Under the pieces are notes generated by a model. That model made no database searches and had not been told where the DNA came from. It worked only from the letters and a program-made list of their open reading frames with translations. A stretch of 45,242 nucleotides of DNA, taken from NCBI GenBank assembly GCA_009377635.1, contig WHTR01000013.1:1-45242 (forward strand), written 5' to 3'. Below, in pieces: positions 8,170 to 19,793 of the stretch. The first letter of the stretch is position 1. The number at the start of each line of letters is the position of its first letter. This DNA comes from Chloroflexota bacterium. Its GTDB lineage: Bacteria > Chloroflexota > UBA6077 > SHYK01. Position numbers and translations under genes: made by a program.

Positions 8170-10329
8170 CTACGTCGCGGCGACGTCCGTGGTCGGCTGC
8201 TTAAAGATGGCGAGTGTCCGGCCGGTGAGCCTGCATGGGTCGCCCCCGGAGCGGCACTCGGCTCCCTCAGCAATCTCGGGCCGACTCGTGTCGAGGACCA
8301 GCGTCCAGCGACTTGTACCACCAGACGTGGCGGGGAGTCTGAACTCGACGCCCTGGTCCTGAGAGTTCATCAGGATCAACAACGTGTCGTCCACAATGGG
8401 CTGGTACCTATTATCGTAGAGGTCGGCGGCCGCGCCGGTCAGCTGGAGACCGAGGCATCGTCCCTCCACTTGGGTCCAGTCCTCGTCGCTCATCTCCTGA
8501 CCGTCGGGCCGCAGCCAGACGATATCTTTGACACCCGCTCCTCGAATGGGTCGCCCCCTGAAATAGTGCCTGCGCCGTAGCACCGCGTGCTCTCGGCGCA
8601 CGCGGACTACACGCTGTGTCCACTCCAGCATTGCCTTCTGCGCGTTGGTAAGGTCCCAGGGCATCCAGGACACGTCATTGTCCTGGCAATAGGCGTTGTT
8701 GTTTCCGCGCTGGGTTCGGGCCAGCTCGTCGCCGTGGAGGATCATCGGAACGCCCTGGGAGATGAGGAGCGTGGCCATGAAGTTGCGCATCTGGCGCCAT
8801 CGAAGCTCAATGACCTCGGGGTCGTCCGTTTCCCCCTCGACCCCGTGGTTCCAGCTCAGGTTATCGTCGGTGCCATCCCGATTGCCTTCCCCATTCGTCT
8901 CGTTGTGCTTGTGATCGTAGCTGACCAGATCGCGGAGGGTGAATCCGTCGTGGGCAGTGACGAAGTTAATGCTCGCGTACGGACGCCGACCGCTCGCCGC
9001 GTACAGATCGCTACTGCCGGTCAAGCGGTAGGCCAGCTCGCCCGCCTGGCCGGGGTCACCTCGCCAGAACCGCCGGATCGTGTCTCGAAACCGCCCGTTC
9101 CACTCCGCCCAGAGCACGGGGAAGTTCCCGACCTGGTAGCCGCCCTCTCCCAAATCCCAAGGCTCGGCGATGAGCTTGACCTGGGAGAGCACCGGGTCCT
9201 GGTGGATGATGTCGAAGAACGGGCTGAGGCGATCCACCTCGTGAAGCTGCCGAGCAAGGGTCGCCGCGAGATCGAAGCGAAAGCCGTCCACGTGCATCTC
9301 GAGGACCCAGTAGCGCAAGCTGTCCATAATGAGCTGGATCGTACGCGGGTGCATCATGTTGAGCGTGTTGCCGGTGCCAGTGTAGTCCATATAGTGGCGT
9401 GGATCGTCGGCGACGAGCCGATAGTACGACGGGTTGTCGATGCCCCGGAAGGAGAGCGTTGGTCCCAGGTGGTTGCCCTCGCCCGTGTGGTTGTAGACGA
9501 CGTCCAGGATCACCTCGATGCCTGCCAGGTGCAGCGTCTTCACGATCGTCTTAAATTCATTCACCTGGCCCCCCGCTCCGCGGGCAGCAGCGTATAGCGG
9601 GGCGGGGGCGAAGAATCCGATGCTGTTGTACCCCCAGTAGTTCCGCATCCCGAGATCGACGAGTCGCTTGTCGTTGACGAACTGATGCACCGGCATGAGC
9701 TCGACCGCTGTGACGCCGAGCCGCTGTAGATACGCGATCACCTCTCGGTCGGCCAGAGCCGCGTACGTTCCTTGCATCGTCTGGGGAAGGTCATTCCGGA
9801 GGACCGTGAGCCCCCTGACATGGGTCTCATAGATGACGGTATCGTGCCATGGCGTACGCGGCGGCCGATCGTCGCCCCACGAGAATGCGGATTCGATCAC
9901 GACGCCCTTGGGCATCCCCGGAGCGCTGTCGAGCGCGCTCATCCGCAAGTCGCGATCATCTTCCTCGGCCATGGCGTAGCCGAACATCGCATCAGACCAG
10001 TCGATAACCCCGCTGGTCGCCTTCGCATACGGGTCGAGAAGCAGCTTGCGCGGATTGAATCGCATCCCCTTGAGGGGCTCGTACGAGCCATACGCCCGGT
10101 ACCCGTACAGCTGGCCCGGCCGGGCCTCGGGCAGATACACATGCCAGACAAAGTCGGTCTGCTCGCGCATCCGGATTCTGGCGATCTCCGGGGCGTCGTG
10201 TGCCTGGCCGAACAGGCAGAGGTCCACCGCCGCGGCGTTCTCACTGAAGATGGCAAAATTCACTCCACTGCCATCCCACGTGGCACCGAGTGGATAGGGG
10301 CTGCCCGGATAGACCGCGTACGTTCTCAA
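8170..10329 (-). CDS. glgX: Glycogen debranching enzyme GlgX
   Basis: The 719-residue product is a GH13 debranching enzyme that hydrolyses alpha-1,6 branches of glycogen. It starts with the GlgX/isoamylase CBM48 domain ([19 protein letters not shown]). The catalytic barrel shows the nucleophile in [10 protein letters not shown], the acid in LIAEPWDLG and the third Asp in TAHDGFTL. The start is TTG at 10329, which overlaps the treZ stop codon (TTGA), and a GAGGGG site lies within the end of treZ. Translation is therefore probably coupled to treZ. The linear limit dextrins it frees could feed MalQ, encoded upstream in the same locus. Confidence 0.93.
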   Translation of the reverse strand: MRTYAVYPGSPYPLGATWDGSGVNFAIFSENAAAVDLCLFGQAHDAPEIARIRMREQTDFVWHVYLPEARPGQLYGYRAYGSYEPLKGMRFNPRKLLLDPYAKATSGVIDWSDAMFGYAMAEEDDRDLRMSALDSAPGMPKGVVIESAFSWGDDRPPRTPWHDTVIYETHVRGLTVLRNDLPQTMQGTYAALADREVIAYLQRLGVTAVELMPVHQFVNDKRLVDLGMRNYWGYNSIGFFAPAPLYAAARGAGGQVNEFKTIVKTLHLAGIEVILDVVYNHTGEGNHLGPTLSFRGIDNPSYYRLVADDPRHYMDYTGTGNTLNMMHPRTIQLIMDSLRYWVLEMHVDGFRFDLAATLARQLHEVDRLSPFFDIIHQDPVLSQVKLIAEPWDLGEGGYQVGNFPVLWAEWNGRFRDTIRRFWRGDPGQAGELAYRLTGSSDLYAASGRRPYASINFVTAHDGFTLRDLVSYDHKHNETNGEGNRDGTDDNLSWNHGVEGETDDPEVIELRWRQMRNFMATLLISQGVPMILHGDELARTQRGNNNAYCQDNDVSWMPWDLTNAQKAMLEWTQRVVRVRREHAVLRRRHYFRGRPIRGAGVKDIVWLRPDGQEMSDEDWTQVEGRCLGLQLTGAAADLYDNRYQPIVDDTLLILMNSQDQGVEFRLPATSGGTSRWTLVLDTSRPEIAEGAECRSGGDPCRLTGRTLAIFKQPTTDVAAT

Positions 10330-12179
10330 TTGACGTTCCCCTCACGGACCAACAGAGCAAAGGCCTCCGCACCGACTTCGAACATAGATCCGGCCGGGAG
10401 TTCTCGCGGCTCGGCGTCGTCACATGGACCTCTCCATTGACGCTCGGCTGAGTGGATAGAGAGCCTCCAGCGGCTTGTCCCGTCAGGGAGGAGAAGTGAA
10501 GCGGGCCGATCCGAAAAGTTAAACAGCGCGAGAGCCTCATGGGCGGCGGTCCGCCTCCGGACGACAAGCGTGCAGCGCGAATCGTCCGCGGTAGTCTCGA
10601 TGTGAGAGAGGTCGACATCTGCGAGCGCCGCCAGTCCGGCTCTAAGCCCAAGGAGATCACGATACAGGCGGCGCAAGGTGCGGTGAGGCTCGCGGTGCTG
10701 GAGGTCCCAGTTGATTCGAGATCGGGTGGCTGTGGCCTCATCTTGGGGGTCGGGTAATTCGCCCACCCATTTGAATGCGCTGAACTCCCGTCGCCGCCCC
10801 TCGCGGACAGCCTCGACCAGCTCAGCGTCGCTGTGGCTCACGAAGTACTGGAAGGGGGCCGTTTCTCCGTACTCCTCTCCCATGAAGAGCAGCGGGACGA
10901 ATGGCGACAAGAGCACAACGCCCGCGGCCAGCTTGAGCGCCTCGAAGGATACGAGCGAGCTGAGGCGCTCACCAAGCAACCGATTTCCCACCTGGTCGTG
11001 ATTCTGAGCGCCCACGACGAACCGAACACCGGAAAGGCCATGAGGGGAGGAACCGTGCCGCCGCCTCCGATACTGGGAGTACTCACCCGTATAGACGAAC
11101 CCGGTCCGGAACGCTTTCGCAAGATCGGCGACGCGGCCGAAATCCTCGTAGTAGCCGGACCTCTCCCCAGTCATCAGCGCGTGCAGGGCGTGGTGCAGGT
11201 CGTCGCTCCACTGCGCGTCGAGCCCATGCCCGCACGCACTTCGCGGCCAGAGCAGGCGCGGGTCATTCTGGTCGCTTTCCCCAATGACGTGCACGAGGCG
11301 CCCAAGATCAGACGCCCGGGTATGGACAGCGTCGGCGAGCTCCTGTACAAACGGCCGCGCCGAAAGGTCCACAATGGCGTCCACGGCGTCGAGCCGCAGC
11401 GCGTCGATATGGAACTCGTCGACGAAGCGCAACGCGCTCTCGATGAAGAAGCGACGCACCTCGTCGCTGTCCGGGCCATCGAAGTTGAATGCACGCCCCC
11501 ATGGCGTTCGGTACATTTCGGTGAAATAGGGTCCGAATTCGTCGAGGTTGTTCCCCTCGGGCCCCAAGTGGTTGTAGACCACGTCCAGCACTACGGCCAT
11601 GCCAACCCGATGGGAAGCGTCGACCAGTCGCTTCAGCCCAATCGGTCCGCCGTAGCTGTTCTGGACCGCGAACGGACACACGCCGTCGTAGCCCCAGTTG
11701 CGACTCCCCGGGAACTGGGCCACGGGCATCAGCTCGATCGCGGTGACGCCTAGCTCCTTGAGCTCCGGGAGACGGCCGATGACCGCCTCGAATGTGCCCG
11801 CCTCAGTGAACGCTCCCACGTGCAGCTCGTAGATCACGTACCGATTCAAGGGAATGCCGGTCCAATGAGCATCGGTCCAGTCGAACTGGTCGCTGACGAC
11901 CTCTGAGGGCCCATGTACGCCCTTGGGCTGGTAGCGAGACGCTGGGTCCGGTCGCTCATTGGCGCCCTCGATCTGGTACAGGTAGCGCGTTCCGGGCCCC
12001 GTTCGATCAACCATCGCGGAGAAATAGCCGCGCTCTCCCGCGGTCATCGGGACCGTGCGGGGCGAGTCGCCGAGGAGCAGCAGATCGACGTGCGGCGCTT
12101 TGGGGGCCCAGACGAGGAACTGGGCATGGCCATTAGGCGATAACGATGCGCCGAGGATCGCAGGGCGTTTGACGTGCAG
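10326..12179 (-). CDS. treZ: Malto-oligosyltrehalose trehalohydrolase TreZ, probable CTG start
   Basis: TreZ releases trehalose from maltooligosyl-trehalose. The GH13 catalytic residues are in [21 protein letters not shown] and NHDQVGNR. The first ATG in frame (12047) would remove most of the N-terminal CBM48/E-set domain. Reading upstream to the stop at 12194-12192 restores it ([20 protein letters not shown]). The only near-cognate start with a good ribosome binding site is CTG at 12179, with GAGGAG 8 bases upstream, giving about 617 residues. TreZ normally works with TreY, which is not in the window. The gene overlaps glgX by 4 bases and is separated from glgB by 161 bases. Confidence 0.9.
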   Translation of the reverse strand: MHVKRPAILGASLSPNGHAQFLVWAPKAPHVDLLLLGDSPRTVPMTAGERGYFSAMVDRTGPGTRYLYQIEGANERPDPASRYQPKGVHGPSEVVSDQFDWTDAHWTGIPLNRYVIYELHVGAFTEAGTFEAVIGRLPELKELGVTAIELMPVAQFPGSRNWGYDGVCPFAVQNSYGGPIGLKRLVDASHRVGMAVVLDVVYNHLGPEGNNLDEFGPYFTEMYRTPWGRAFNFDGPDSDEVRRFFIESALRFVDEFHIDALRLDAVDAIVDLSARPFVQELADAVHTRASDLGRLVHVIGESDQNDPRLLWPRSACGHGLDAQWSDDLHHALHALMTGERSGYYEDFGRVADLAKAFRTGFVYTGEYSQYRRRRHGSSPHGLSGVRFVVGAQNHDQVGNRLLGERLSSLVSFEALKLAAGVVLLSPFVPLLFMGEEYGETAPFQYFVSHSDAELVEAVREGRRREFSAFKWVGELPDPQDEATATRSRINWDLQHREPHRTLRRLYRDLLGLRAGLAALADVDLSHIETTADDSRCTLVVRRRTAAHEALALFNFSDRPASLLLPDGTSRWRLSIHSAERQWRGPCDDAEPRELPAGSMFEVGAEAFALLVREGNVN

Positions 12180-12221
12180 GATAGCGTCTCCTCAGGGTCT
12201 GTAAGGAGGTCGTCAACCTTT

Positions 12222-12245
12222 CGACTCAGGCGGACCCCTGAGTCG
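12222..12245. other. Perfect 9-bp stem-loop between glgB and treZ
   Basis: CGACTCAGG and CCTGAGTCG pair around a 6-base loop in the 161-base gap between glgB and treZ. No T-run follows in either direction. It could be an mRNA processing or attenuation site that separates expression of the two halves of the locus. Confidence 0.4.
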
Positions 12246-12340
12246 GTTCCCATCGGCTCGAGTCAGCGCTAAACTCCTCATGATCGCATACTCCTGGGTT
12301 GCGAGGCGATCCGAGCGGGTGGCCGCTTCAGATCGAGTCG

Positions 12341-14257
12341 CTACGGTTCGGACTTCAGGAAGATGGCAGCGAGCGGCGGCAGGGTTACGGAGAGGCTGTG
12401 CGGCCGCCCATGGAGCGGGCTTGGACTGGGGGAGAGGCTGCCGAGATTGCCCTTACCACTCCCGTAGTACTCCGTGGCGTCGCTGTTGAGCACCTCGCGC
12501 CAGATGCCTCCGCTCGGGACTCCAATGCGATAGTTGGCGCGCACGACTGGAGTGAAGTTGCACACCACGGCGATGTCCGCTCCCCCTGAGGGGCAGCGCC
12601 GCAAGAACGCCAGCACGCTGGCCTCTGCGTCGCTCGCATCGATCCACTCGAAGCCCGCCACGTCACAGTCGCCCACATGCAGCGCTGGCTCCGCGCGGTA
12701 GAGGGCGTTGAGATCTGTCATCAGGCGCTGCAGCCCTGCGTGCCGATCGTACTCTGTAATCTGCCAGTCGAGGCTCTCGTCGTGCGCCCACTCGCGCCAC
12801 TGACCGAACTCCCCGCCCATGAAGAGCAGTTTCTTGCCGGGCTGGGCGTACATGTAGGCGAGCAGTAGGCGTAGATTCGCGAGCTTCTGCCAATCGTCGC
12901 CTGGCATCTTGCTGAGGAGAGAGCGTTTCCCGTGGACGATCTCATCGTGAGAGAGCGGGAGCATGAAGTTCTCGCTGAACGCATAGACATTCCTGAACAC
13001 GAGCTCGTTGTGATGGTACCGCCGGTAGATCGCGTCATGCGACATGTATTCCAATGTGTCGTGCATCCAGCCCATGTCCCACTTCAGGCCGAAGCCAAGG
13101 CCACCCAGCTCTGTCGGCCGGGAGACCATGGGCCAAGCAGTCGACTCCTCCGCGATCGTCTGCACGTCTGGGTACGACCGGTACACTTCCTGGTTGCAGC
13201 GACGGAGCAGGTCGATGGCCTCGATGTTCTCTCTGCCCCCGTACCGGTTCGGTATCCACTCGCCCTCCGCGCGTGAGTAGTCCAGATAGAGCATCGATGC
13301 AACAGCGTCCACGCGCAGCCCATCCACATGGTAGCGATCGAGCCAGAACAGCGCGCTGCTGATCAAGAAGCTGATCACCTCCGGACGCCCGTAGTTGAAG
13401 ATGAGGGTGCCCCAGTCCGGGTGGAGCCCCTGCTCGGGGGATGCGTGCTCGTAGAGATGACTCCCGTCAAAGTACCCCAGCCCGTGCTCGTCGGTGGGAA
13501 AATGGGACGGGACCCAATCGAGTAACACGCCAATCCCGTTCTGATGCAGATGATCCACAAGGTACATGAAATCCTGAGGCGTACCGTAGCGGGCGGTCGG
13601 GGCGAAGTAGCCGGTCGTCTGGTAGCCCCATGAGCCATAGAAGGGATGCTCCATGACCGGAAGGAGCTCCACGTGGGTGAACCCGAGCCGGCGCACGTAC
13701 GCGGCCAAGCGGTGCGCGACCTCTCGATAGGTCAGCGGACTCTCCCCATCGTCGCGGGCCCGCATCCATGACCCGAGGTGCACCTCGTAGACCGAGATCG
13801 GCGATGTGAGGGCATGCCGCCCAGCCCGGACGGCCATCCACTCCGCGTCGCCCCACTCGCGATCTAGGTCCCAGACGACCGAGGCTGTGCGGGGCGGCTC
13901 CTCGTGATAGAACCCCATCGGATCCGCCTTGTCGACCCGATACCCCGCGTGGCGCGAGACGATGTGGTACTTGTACCGCGTCCCACGGGTCACGCCGCGC
14001 ACGAATCCCGCCCAGACACCGGATTGGCCCTGCGGCTGGAGCGGATGGTCCGACTTGCTCCAGTCGTTAAACCCCCCCATAACACAGACCTGCTCCGCGT
14101 CGGGCGCCCAGACGGCGAAGTGGGTCCCGTCGACGCCCTGGACCGTGGTGAGATGCGCACCCAGCTTGTCGTAGAGCCGGAAGTGAGCGCCCTCGTTGAA
14201 CAGATGGAGGTCGTCCGGTGTGATCGTGGCGTCCCGGTTCTTCCGTTCCTCAAACAC
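12341..14257 (-). CDS. glgB: 1,4-alpha-glucan branching enzyme GlgB
   Basis: GlgB cuts alpha-1,4 glucan and re-attaches the segment as an alpha-1,6 branch. The 638-residue protein has an N-terminal CBM48 domain ([21 protein letters not shown]), then the GH13 barrel with the family signature [17 protein letters not shown] (nucleophile Asp) and the acid/base in [10 protein letters not shown] conserved [12 protein letters not shown] segment supplies the third acidic residue. The protein lacks the second N-terminal domain of long GlgB forms. The start is GTG at 14257 with GGGGGAG upstream. In the GlgE pathway GlgB acts on the linear chains made by GlgE, whose gene heads this locus. Confidence 0.95.
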   Translation of the reverse strand: MFEERKNRDATITPDDLHLFNEGAHFRLYDKLGAHLTTVQGVDGTHFAVWAPDAEQVCVMGGFNDWSKSDHPLQPQGQSGVWAGFVRGVTRGTRYKYHIVSRHAGYRVDKADPMGFYHEEPPRTASVVWDLDREWGDAEWMAVRAGRHALTSPISVYEVHLGSWMRARDDGESPLTYREVAHRLAAYVRRLGFTHVELLPVMEHPFYGSWGYQTTGYFAPTARYGTPQDFMYLVDHLHQNGIGVLLDWVPSHFPTDEHGLGYFDGSHLYEHASPEQGLHPDWGTLIFNYGRPEVISFLISSALFWLDRYHVDGLRVDAVASMLYLDYSRAEGEWIPNRYGGRENIEAIDLLRRCNQEVYRSYPDVQTIAEESTAWPMVSRPTELGGLGFGLKWDMGWMHDTLEYMSHDAIYRRYHHNELVFRNVYAFSENFMLPLSHDEIVHGKRSLLSKMPGDDWQKLANLRLLLAYMYAQPGKKLLFMGGEFGQWREWAHDESLDWQITEYDRHAGLQRLMTDLNALYRAEPALHVGDCDVAGFEWIDASDAEASVLAFLRRCPSGGADIAVVCNFTPVVRANYRIGVPSGGIWREVLNSDATEYYGSGKGNLGSLSPSPSPLHGRPHSLSVTLPPLAAIFLKSEP

Positions 14258-14284
14258 GACTGTCGGCTCCCCCGTTTACACGCT

Positions 14285-16429
14285 TCACGTCGATTCGTCC
14301 TCCGATCCTTCAACCGCGACTATCCGAACGGGTCGCACGGGATCCACTGTCACGCTCGGCGGATCGACACGCGCCCTACCTTGACCACGCCGAGTCCGCG
14401 TCACGTGCTGCACCACCTCGTCGCACTCGCTCAGCTCCTCCACGCTGCGACGGAGCTTGCGCCTCCAGTTGGCTCCACCGGACGTCCCGGGCACGTTCTG
14501 CGGCTCGGTCTCCTGCCAGAGGTCCTCGAGATTCACGACTACGGCGCGCGCGCGGCTCTGAGCGAGCAGTTCCAGCGAGGCCCCGAAGACGTCCCGCTCT
14601 GACGGCTGAGAGGTTCCGGTGAGGCCGTCGCGGCGCAGCCGTTCCAGCAGAACCCGTGGCCCGGCCATACTGGGGTCTGAGGAGACATCGCGCCAGAATG
14701 CGGCGAACGGCAGGTGGTCGTGCGTGTTGAGGCTGGCGAGAGCCGCCGACGGGATTCGTTCAAGCGGCTGCGACTCGAGGAGGTCCAGCTCCAGCACATA
14801 CGTGCGCTGAAGTCCGTGGCGGGCCATTGCGGCGCGAACCCGGGGAGGGACAGTGCCGAGATCCTCTCCGACAATGAGCGCACGATGGCGATGGGACTCC
14901 AGGCTCAAAATCGCATACAGCTCATCCCACGGATAGCGTACGTACACGCCGTCACTCGGGCCAAATCCCTCGGGCACCCAGTACATGCGATGCAGCCCCA
15001 TCACGTGGTCGATGCGCAGGAGCCTCGCATAGGCTAGCTGATGACGGAGGCACCGAATGAAATAATCGTGCCCCCGGGCTTGCGCACGTTCGGGCAGCAG
15101 CGCATGAAATCCCCAGTTCTGGCCGGTCGGAAAGGCGAGATCAGGCGGAGCGCCGACCGCAACATCCCGCGCGAACAGGTCCTGGTTCCTCCACGCGTCA
15201 TACCCGTCCGGATGGCATCCGAGTGGGTAATCAAACAGGATTGACACGCCGAGTTCTCGGGCCTTCCGGCTCAGATCCCCGATCTGCTGATCGGCAAGCC
15301 ACTGGACGTACTGATGGTATCGACTCGCCGATAGCACGATGTCGCCGTTGTCGAGATGGCCGGACCGCAAGCGCTCCGGCCAGGATGGCCACGTCCTCTG
15401 CGATGACTCGACGGCCGCCCGAAAGCGCGCGTAGTCGCCCACGGCAGGATGGGACGTTCGGAACTCCTCGAACGCTGCCTGACGCTCGGACGACGCAGCG
15501 AAGAAGCGATCGGCTGTTGCCTCCAGTGCCCGGCGCTTGAGCGCCATGGCGCGCGGATAGTCCACCAGGGGCCCCGCACGGAGCACAGCAAGCTCCTCTC
15601 CCACTTCGTCGGTGCTCAGGAAATCCCGGACCTCGTCACGATGTGACTCGGGCACCTTCCGTGGATCGACATAGAGCTCGTTCCAGAACAGCCGGCTGAC
15701 CGGGGAGTACGGACTCGGCTCGCACGGGTTGGCGAGGAAGGCAGCCAGGAGCGGCGTCGTCACGGCGACTGACCCTCCGAGGTTCGCAACCCACTCAACC
15801 AGCGACGCGACGTTTGTCAGGTCTCCAACACCCCAGCTGGCGTTCGAATGTAGGGCGTAGGCCGGCGCGAAGATGCCCCAGCAGCGCTCCAGGTCGGGCG
15901 GGGAAAATGCCCGACGGGGGGCAGCGATAATCAGCACCTCGGCCTCTGAACGCGCGAGCTCGACGTGCAGGTGGTGGTAGCCACTCGGAAGCGGTTGCGG
16001 GACTGAGAGATAGCGGCGCTCGAACCGCAGGCCTTCTATCGTGGCTTTCTCTACCAGAGGCAGAGCGTCCCAAGGTTGGAGCCAACCCCGAGCATCTCCA
16101 TCCTCGAACACCAGGTGACAGGTGACGGCCGCGCTCGCGGCGAAGGAGGACGCTCGCAGATCGATCCCTGACAGGCGGCCGTCCCAGGCAACAGCAACCG
16201 GGGGCGCGAGGACGGACCAACGCGCTTGATGGCGGTATCGAAGCACATCGGGGATATCGTCAAGATCGTGGAGCGGGGCGCCGAGTGCGCGCGCAACGGC
16301 AGCGATAGCGTCGGGCGACGCCGCACGGCGACGCCCTTCCGTGCTTGTGTAGAACGTCTCGATGCCATAGGCTCGCGCGAGCGCCCTGAGATTCGACACT
16401 GACCCGCCGACCTGGCGACCGCTACCCAT
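14285..16429 (-). CDS. malQ: 4-alpha-glucanotransferase (amylomaltase) MalQ
   Basis: This 714-residue GH77 enzyme transfers glucan segments between maltodextrins and releases glucose. Catalytic segments are LRIDHVMGLHRMYWVPEG (nucleophile), IVGEDLGTVP (acid/base) and NTHDHLPFAAFW. An N-terminal extension of about 150 residues precedes the barrel, as in the larger MalQ class. The ATG at 16429 lies inside the last codons of the treS-mak fusion, overlapping its TAG stop by 8 bases, with GAGGAGG upstream, so translation is probably coupled. It likely recycles short maltooligosaccharides from GlgX or GlgE action. Confidence 0.93.
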   Translation of the reverse strand: MGSGRQVGGSVSNLRALARAYGIETFYTSTEGRRRAASPDAIAAVARALGAPLHDLDDIPDVLRYRHQARWSVLAPPVAVAWDGRLSGIDLRASSFAASAAVTCHLVFEDGDARGWLQPWDALPLVEKATIEGLRFERRYLSVPQPLPSGYHHLHVELARSEAEVLIIAAPRRAFSPPDLERCWGIFAPAYALHSNASWGVGDLTNVASLVEWVANLGGSVAVTTPLLAAFLANPCEPSPYSPVSRLFWNELYVDPRKVPESHRDEVRDFLSTDEVGEELAVLRAGPLVDYPRAMALKRRALEATADRFFAASSERQAAFEEFRTSHPAVGDYARFRAAVESSQRTWPSWPERLRSGHLDNGDIVLSASRYHQYVQWLADQQIGDLSRKARELGVSILFDYPLGCHPDGYDAWRNQDLFARDVAVGAPPDLAFPTGQNWGFHALLPERAQARGHDYFIRCLRHQLAYARLLRIDHVMGLHRMYWVPEGFGPSDGVYVRYPWDELYAILSLESHRHRALIVGEDLGTVPPRVRAAMARHGLQRTYVLELDLLESQPLERIPSAALASLNTHDHLPFAAFWRDVSSDPSMAGPRVLLERLRRDGLTGTSQPSERDVFGASLELLAQSRARAVVVNLEDLWQETEPQNVPGTSGGANWRRKLRRSVEELSECDEVVQHVTRTRRGQGRARVDPPSVTVDPVRPVRIVAVEGSEDEST

Positions 16430-19400
16430 CGCGTGCGTCCTCCTCGAGCAGCTCCAGAACACCGCGCAGTGGTACGTCCACCCACTCCGGCCGGTTGTTC
16501 AGCTCGTAGTCCAGCTCATAGAGCGCCTTCTCGAGCAGCAAGGCGTTGGCAAGCAGGCGCAGCTCCTCAGGATCGCGCGGCAGAAACGGCACCTCGCCGG
16601 CTGTCGAGAGGTACCCCTTCAGGTAAGCGGCGCTCACCCAGGTCACCCAGTAGTGAGCCCAGGACTGCAGGTCCGCCAGATCCTCGGTGCGAAGCGTGCG
16701 TTGCATCCCCTCGTCGACGGCAACGCGGGCTGCGTAGTTGAAGGAGCGCAGCATTCCGGCAACGTCACGCAGCGCTGGCCGCTTGCGCCGCCGCTCGCTG
16801 AGGGGGCGGGCGGGTTCCCCCTCGAAATCGATAAAGCAGAAGTCATCTCCCGTGAAGAGCACCTGGCCGAGGTGGAGGTCTCCGTGGCATCGCATCCGAG
16901 CAACGCCGAGCTGACGGCCGAGGAGGAACTGAAAGCGCTGGAGGATTCGATCCTCTGCCTCGAGCACGTGCTGAGCGGCCTCTCGAGCCTCAGCCGAGAG
17001 GCCGGCGAGTCGGCGCCGAACGAGGTGAAGGGCATGGAGTGCAACCCGCCGCAGCGAGTGGTAGAGGGCCCGCTGGTGGAACGGCGTAAATGGTTCCGAT
17101 GTCAGGTTCGGGTCGTCCACCCCGGAGGCAAGCGCAAGGTGAAGCTCGGCGGTGCGCTGGCCGAGCAAGCGCGCTGATTCGAGGTACGGCCCGATCACCG
17201 CGTATGCCTCCGGCGCGAGCTCGGCCCGGGCCAGTTCGAGCGGCCGTCGGCTCGTGGAATTGGGGGGACCGTCGGGCTGTGCCAGCGCGCGCTCGAAGTA
17301 GGTAGCGAGTACGTCGAGCGTGTGACGCCACGCATCGCCCTGATTGGAGACGAACCTCTGCAAAATGGCAACCGTTCGCGGCTCCCTGCGCCCCTGACGA
17401 TATTGGATCGACCCGACCAGGCTCGGAACTTGGGGAAACGCTCTGACCTCAGAGAGAAACCGGCCGATTTCGAGGTCCGGGTTGATCCCCTCGTCGGGAC
17501 GGCGAAATAGCTTGAGGATCAGTCGACCGCCGTAGATGATCGACGTGTTGCTCTGCTCGCCTCTGGCCGCGGACGGGTCGAGCTGCCCGTCCCGGCGACG
17601 GAAGGTGGCAAAGGCTCGCGTCGGCGCACCGATCAGCTCGCCAGCGTCGCCGCGCAGCCGTCTTCGGCTCCCGATGGCATGCAACAGCAGTCGGCAGAAG
17701 CTCGCATCCCACATCGCGTCCACGAGGAGCACATCGAGCTCCCCAGGCACCTCCAGCTGGGCGATGACCGCGTGGGGAGAGTCGGCCAGCAATTGCCGCG
17801 CCTGCTCGCCGGCCACGGCAGTGATCGGCAGGACGTAGATCTCGGGCTCCCCCTGAAGGTACGCGGCGTGGAGCAGGAGGATGTACGCGTCGGGTGTCTC
17901 ACCGGGCGCACCCAGCGGGATCGCATCCTGGATGGTGACCGCCTGGAGCGTGCGCGCCTTGCTGCCGAACCACCGCCGGTTCACGAGGTAGGCGGGAAAC
18001 ACCGCTTCGAGGCGCGCGCGCTGCCGCCCGGTTACGAGCGTGGTCCAGGGGCCCGAAGCCACGACCACCGGGAGCTCGGACGTCGGCCGCGCAACTCGCG
18101 GCGCGGCCTCGATCCGCTGGCGCTCGAGCGAGAACCAGAAGAACGTGTGCGGGGCGAGGGTCAACAGGTACGGCGAGTCACCGATGGGCGGGAAGCTGAC
18201 CCGGCCGAACATTTCAATGGGAACCATCCCCTCCCAGGACCGAAGGTCGAGCTCCACGACCTGGGCAAATCGGGAGAGGTTCGCAACGACCAGAATGCGC
18301 TCCTCACCATGGCACCGAAGAAACGCGAGAACGTGCGGGTTCTCGGGATGGAGCAGATCAATGGATCCCCGCCCGAAGGCATGGGACCGCTTCCGCAGGG
18401 CGATGATGCGCTTGGTCCACCAGAGCAGCGAGTGGGGATTCGCCTGCTGCGCCTCGACGTTCAGCGCTTCGTAGTGGTACTCAGGATCGACGATCGGCGG
18501 AAGGTAGAGTCGCTGGGCGTTGGATCGAGAGAACCCGGCGTTCCGATCCGAGCTCCACTGCATGGGCGTTCGCACCCCGTTGCGATCTCCCAGGTAAATG
18601 TTGTCTCCCATCCCGATCTCATCGCCGTAGTAGACGACCGGCGTGCCCGGCAGCGAGAGCAGCAGTGCATTCATGAGCTCGATGCGGCGCCGGTGATTGC
18701 CGAGGAGCGGCGCCAAGCGCCGGCGGATCCCGAGATTGATCCTGGCCTCCGGATCCCGCGCATACACCCGATACATGTAGTCGCGGTCCTCGTCTGTGAC
18801 CATCTCGAGGGTGAGCTCGTCGTGGTTCCGGAGAAAGAGTGCCCACTGGCTGTTCGCGGGTATGGACGGCGTCTGTCGGAGGATATCGACGACCGGGAAG
18901 CTCTCCTCCATCCGGATCGCCATGAAGAGGCGAGGCATCATCGGAAAGTGGAACGCCATCTGGCACTCGTCGCCCTGTCCGAAATACGCAGCAGCGTCCT
19001 CTGGCCACTGGTTGGCCTCAGCCAGCAACATCCGCTCCGCGTAGCGCGCGTCGATCGTGCGCCGCAGATCGCGCAAGAAGGCGTGCGTCTCCTCCAGGTT
19101 CTCGCAGCTCGTTCCCTCGCGCTCGTACAGGTACGGAACGGCGTCGAGCCGCAGTCCATCGACTCCCAGACCCAGCCAGAACTCCGCCACCTGGCGAATG
19201 GACCGCCGAACGTCTGGCGAATCGAAGTTCAGGTCAGGCTGGTGCGAGTAGAAGCGGTGCCAGTAGGAAGCCTGCGCAACCGGATCCCAGGTCCAGTTGG
19301 ACGATTCGAAGTCCTCGAAGATGATGCGCGCCTGCTCGTAGCGGTCGGGCCGATCGCTCCAGACGTAGAACTGGCGCCAGCGGGAGGAGCGGGGGGCGCG

Positions 19401-19793
19401 GCGGGCGCGCTGGAACCACCGATGCTGATCAGACGTGTGGTTGATGACAAGCTCGGTGATCACGCGCAGGCCTCTTCGATGGGCCTCGCGCACGAAGACA
19501 CGGAAATCCTGGAGCGAGCCGTAGGATGCGTGCACACCCCGGTAGTCTGCGATGTCGTAGCCATCGTCCCTCTGCGGCGACGAATAGAAGGGCAGGAGCC
19601 AGATGGCGGTGACCCCGAGGTCGTGAATATAGTCGAGTTTCTGGGTCAGACCCGCGAAATCACCGATGCCGTCGCCATTGCTGTCGAGGAACGCGCGGAC
19701 CGGCACCTCATAGATGACGGCATCCTTGTACCAGTGCTCCCCTCCGTCGACGACAGCATGGGCGATTCGCGCCAAAGACCGACCCTCACGCAT
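16422..19793 (-). CDS. treS: Trehalose synthase-maltokinase fusion (TreS-Mak/Pep2)
   Basis: One polypeptide of 1123 residues joins two consecutive GlgE-pathway enzymes. Residues about 1-560 are trehalose synthase (GH13), which interconverts trehalose and maltose; its nucleophile is in GLRLDAVPYL, the acid in LLAEANQWPED and the third Asp in LRNHDELT. Residues about 590-1110 are maltokinase, which makes maltose-1-phosphate from maltose and ATP, with the kinase motif HGDLH at 970-974 and FIDFEGEP. The frame continues upstream to 20282, but that stretch lies antisense-like inside glgE and is serine/arginine-rich noise. The ATG at 19793 overlaps the glgE stop by 8 bases. The fusion would channel maltose directly to GlgE substrate. 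Confidence 0.95.
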   Translation of the reverse strand: MREGRSLARIAHAVVDGGEHWYKDAVIYEVPVRAFLDSNGDGIGDFAGLTQKLDYIHDLGVTAIWLLPFYSSPQRDDGYDIADYRGVHASYGSLQDFRVFVREAHRRGLRVITELVINHTSDQHRWFQRARRAPRSSRWRQFYVWSDRPDRYEQARIIFEDFESSNWTWDPVAQASYWHRFYSHQPDLNFDSPDVRRSIRQVAEFWLGLGVDGLRLDAVPYLYEREGTSCENLEETHAFLRDLRRTIDARYAERMLLAEANQWPEDAAAYFGQGDECQMAFHFPMMPRLFMAIRMEESFPVVDILRQTPSIPANSQWALFLRNHDELTLEMVTDEDRDYMYRVYARDPEARINLGIRRRLAPLLGNHRRRIELMNALLLSLPGTPVVYYGDEIGMGDNIYLGDRNGVRTPMQWSSDRNAGFSRSNAQRLYLPPIVDPEYHYEALNVEAQQANPHSLLWWTKRIIALRKRSHAFGRGSIDLLHPENPHVLAFLRCHGEERILVVANLSRFAQVVELDLRSWEGMVPIEMFGRVSFPPIGDSPYLLTLAPHTFFWFSLERQRIEAAPRVARPTSELPVVVASGPWTTLVTGRQRARLEAVFPAYLVNRRWFGSKARTLQAVTIQDAIPLGAPGETPDAYILLLHAAYLQGEPEIYVLPITAVAGEQARQLLADSPHAVIAQLEVPGELDVLLVDAMWDASFCRLLLHAIGSRRRLRGDAGELIGAPTRAFATFRRRDGQLDPSAARGEQSNTSIIYGGRLILKLFRRPDEGINPDLEIGRFLSEVRAFPQVPSLVGSIQYRQGRREPRTVAILQRFVSNQGDAWRHTLDVLATYFERALAQPDGPPNSTSRRPLELARAELAPEAYAVIGPYLESARLLGQRTAELHLALASGVDDPNLTSEPFTPFHQRALYHSLRRVALHALHLVRRRLAGLSAEAREAAQHVLEAEDRILQRFQFLLGRQLGVARMRCHGDLHLGQVLFTGDDFCFIDFEGEPARPLSERRRKRPALRDVAGMLRSFNYAARVAVDEGMQRTLRTEDLADLQSWAHYWVTWVSAAYLKGYLSTAGEVPFLPRDPEELRLLANALLLEKALYELDYELNNRPEWVDVPLRGVLELLEEDARDG

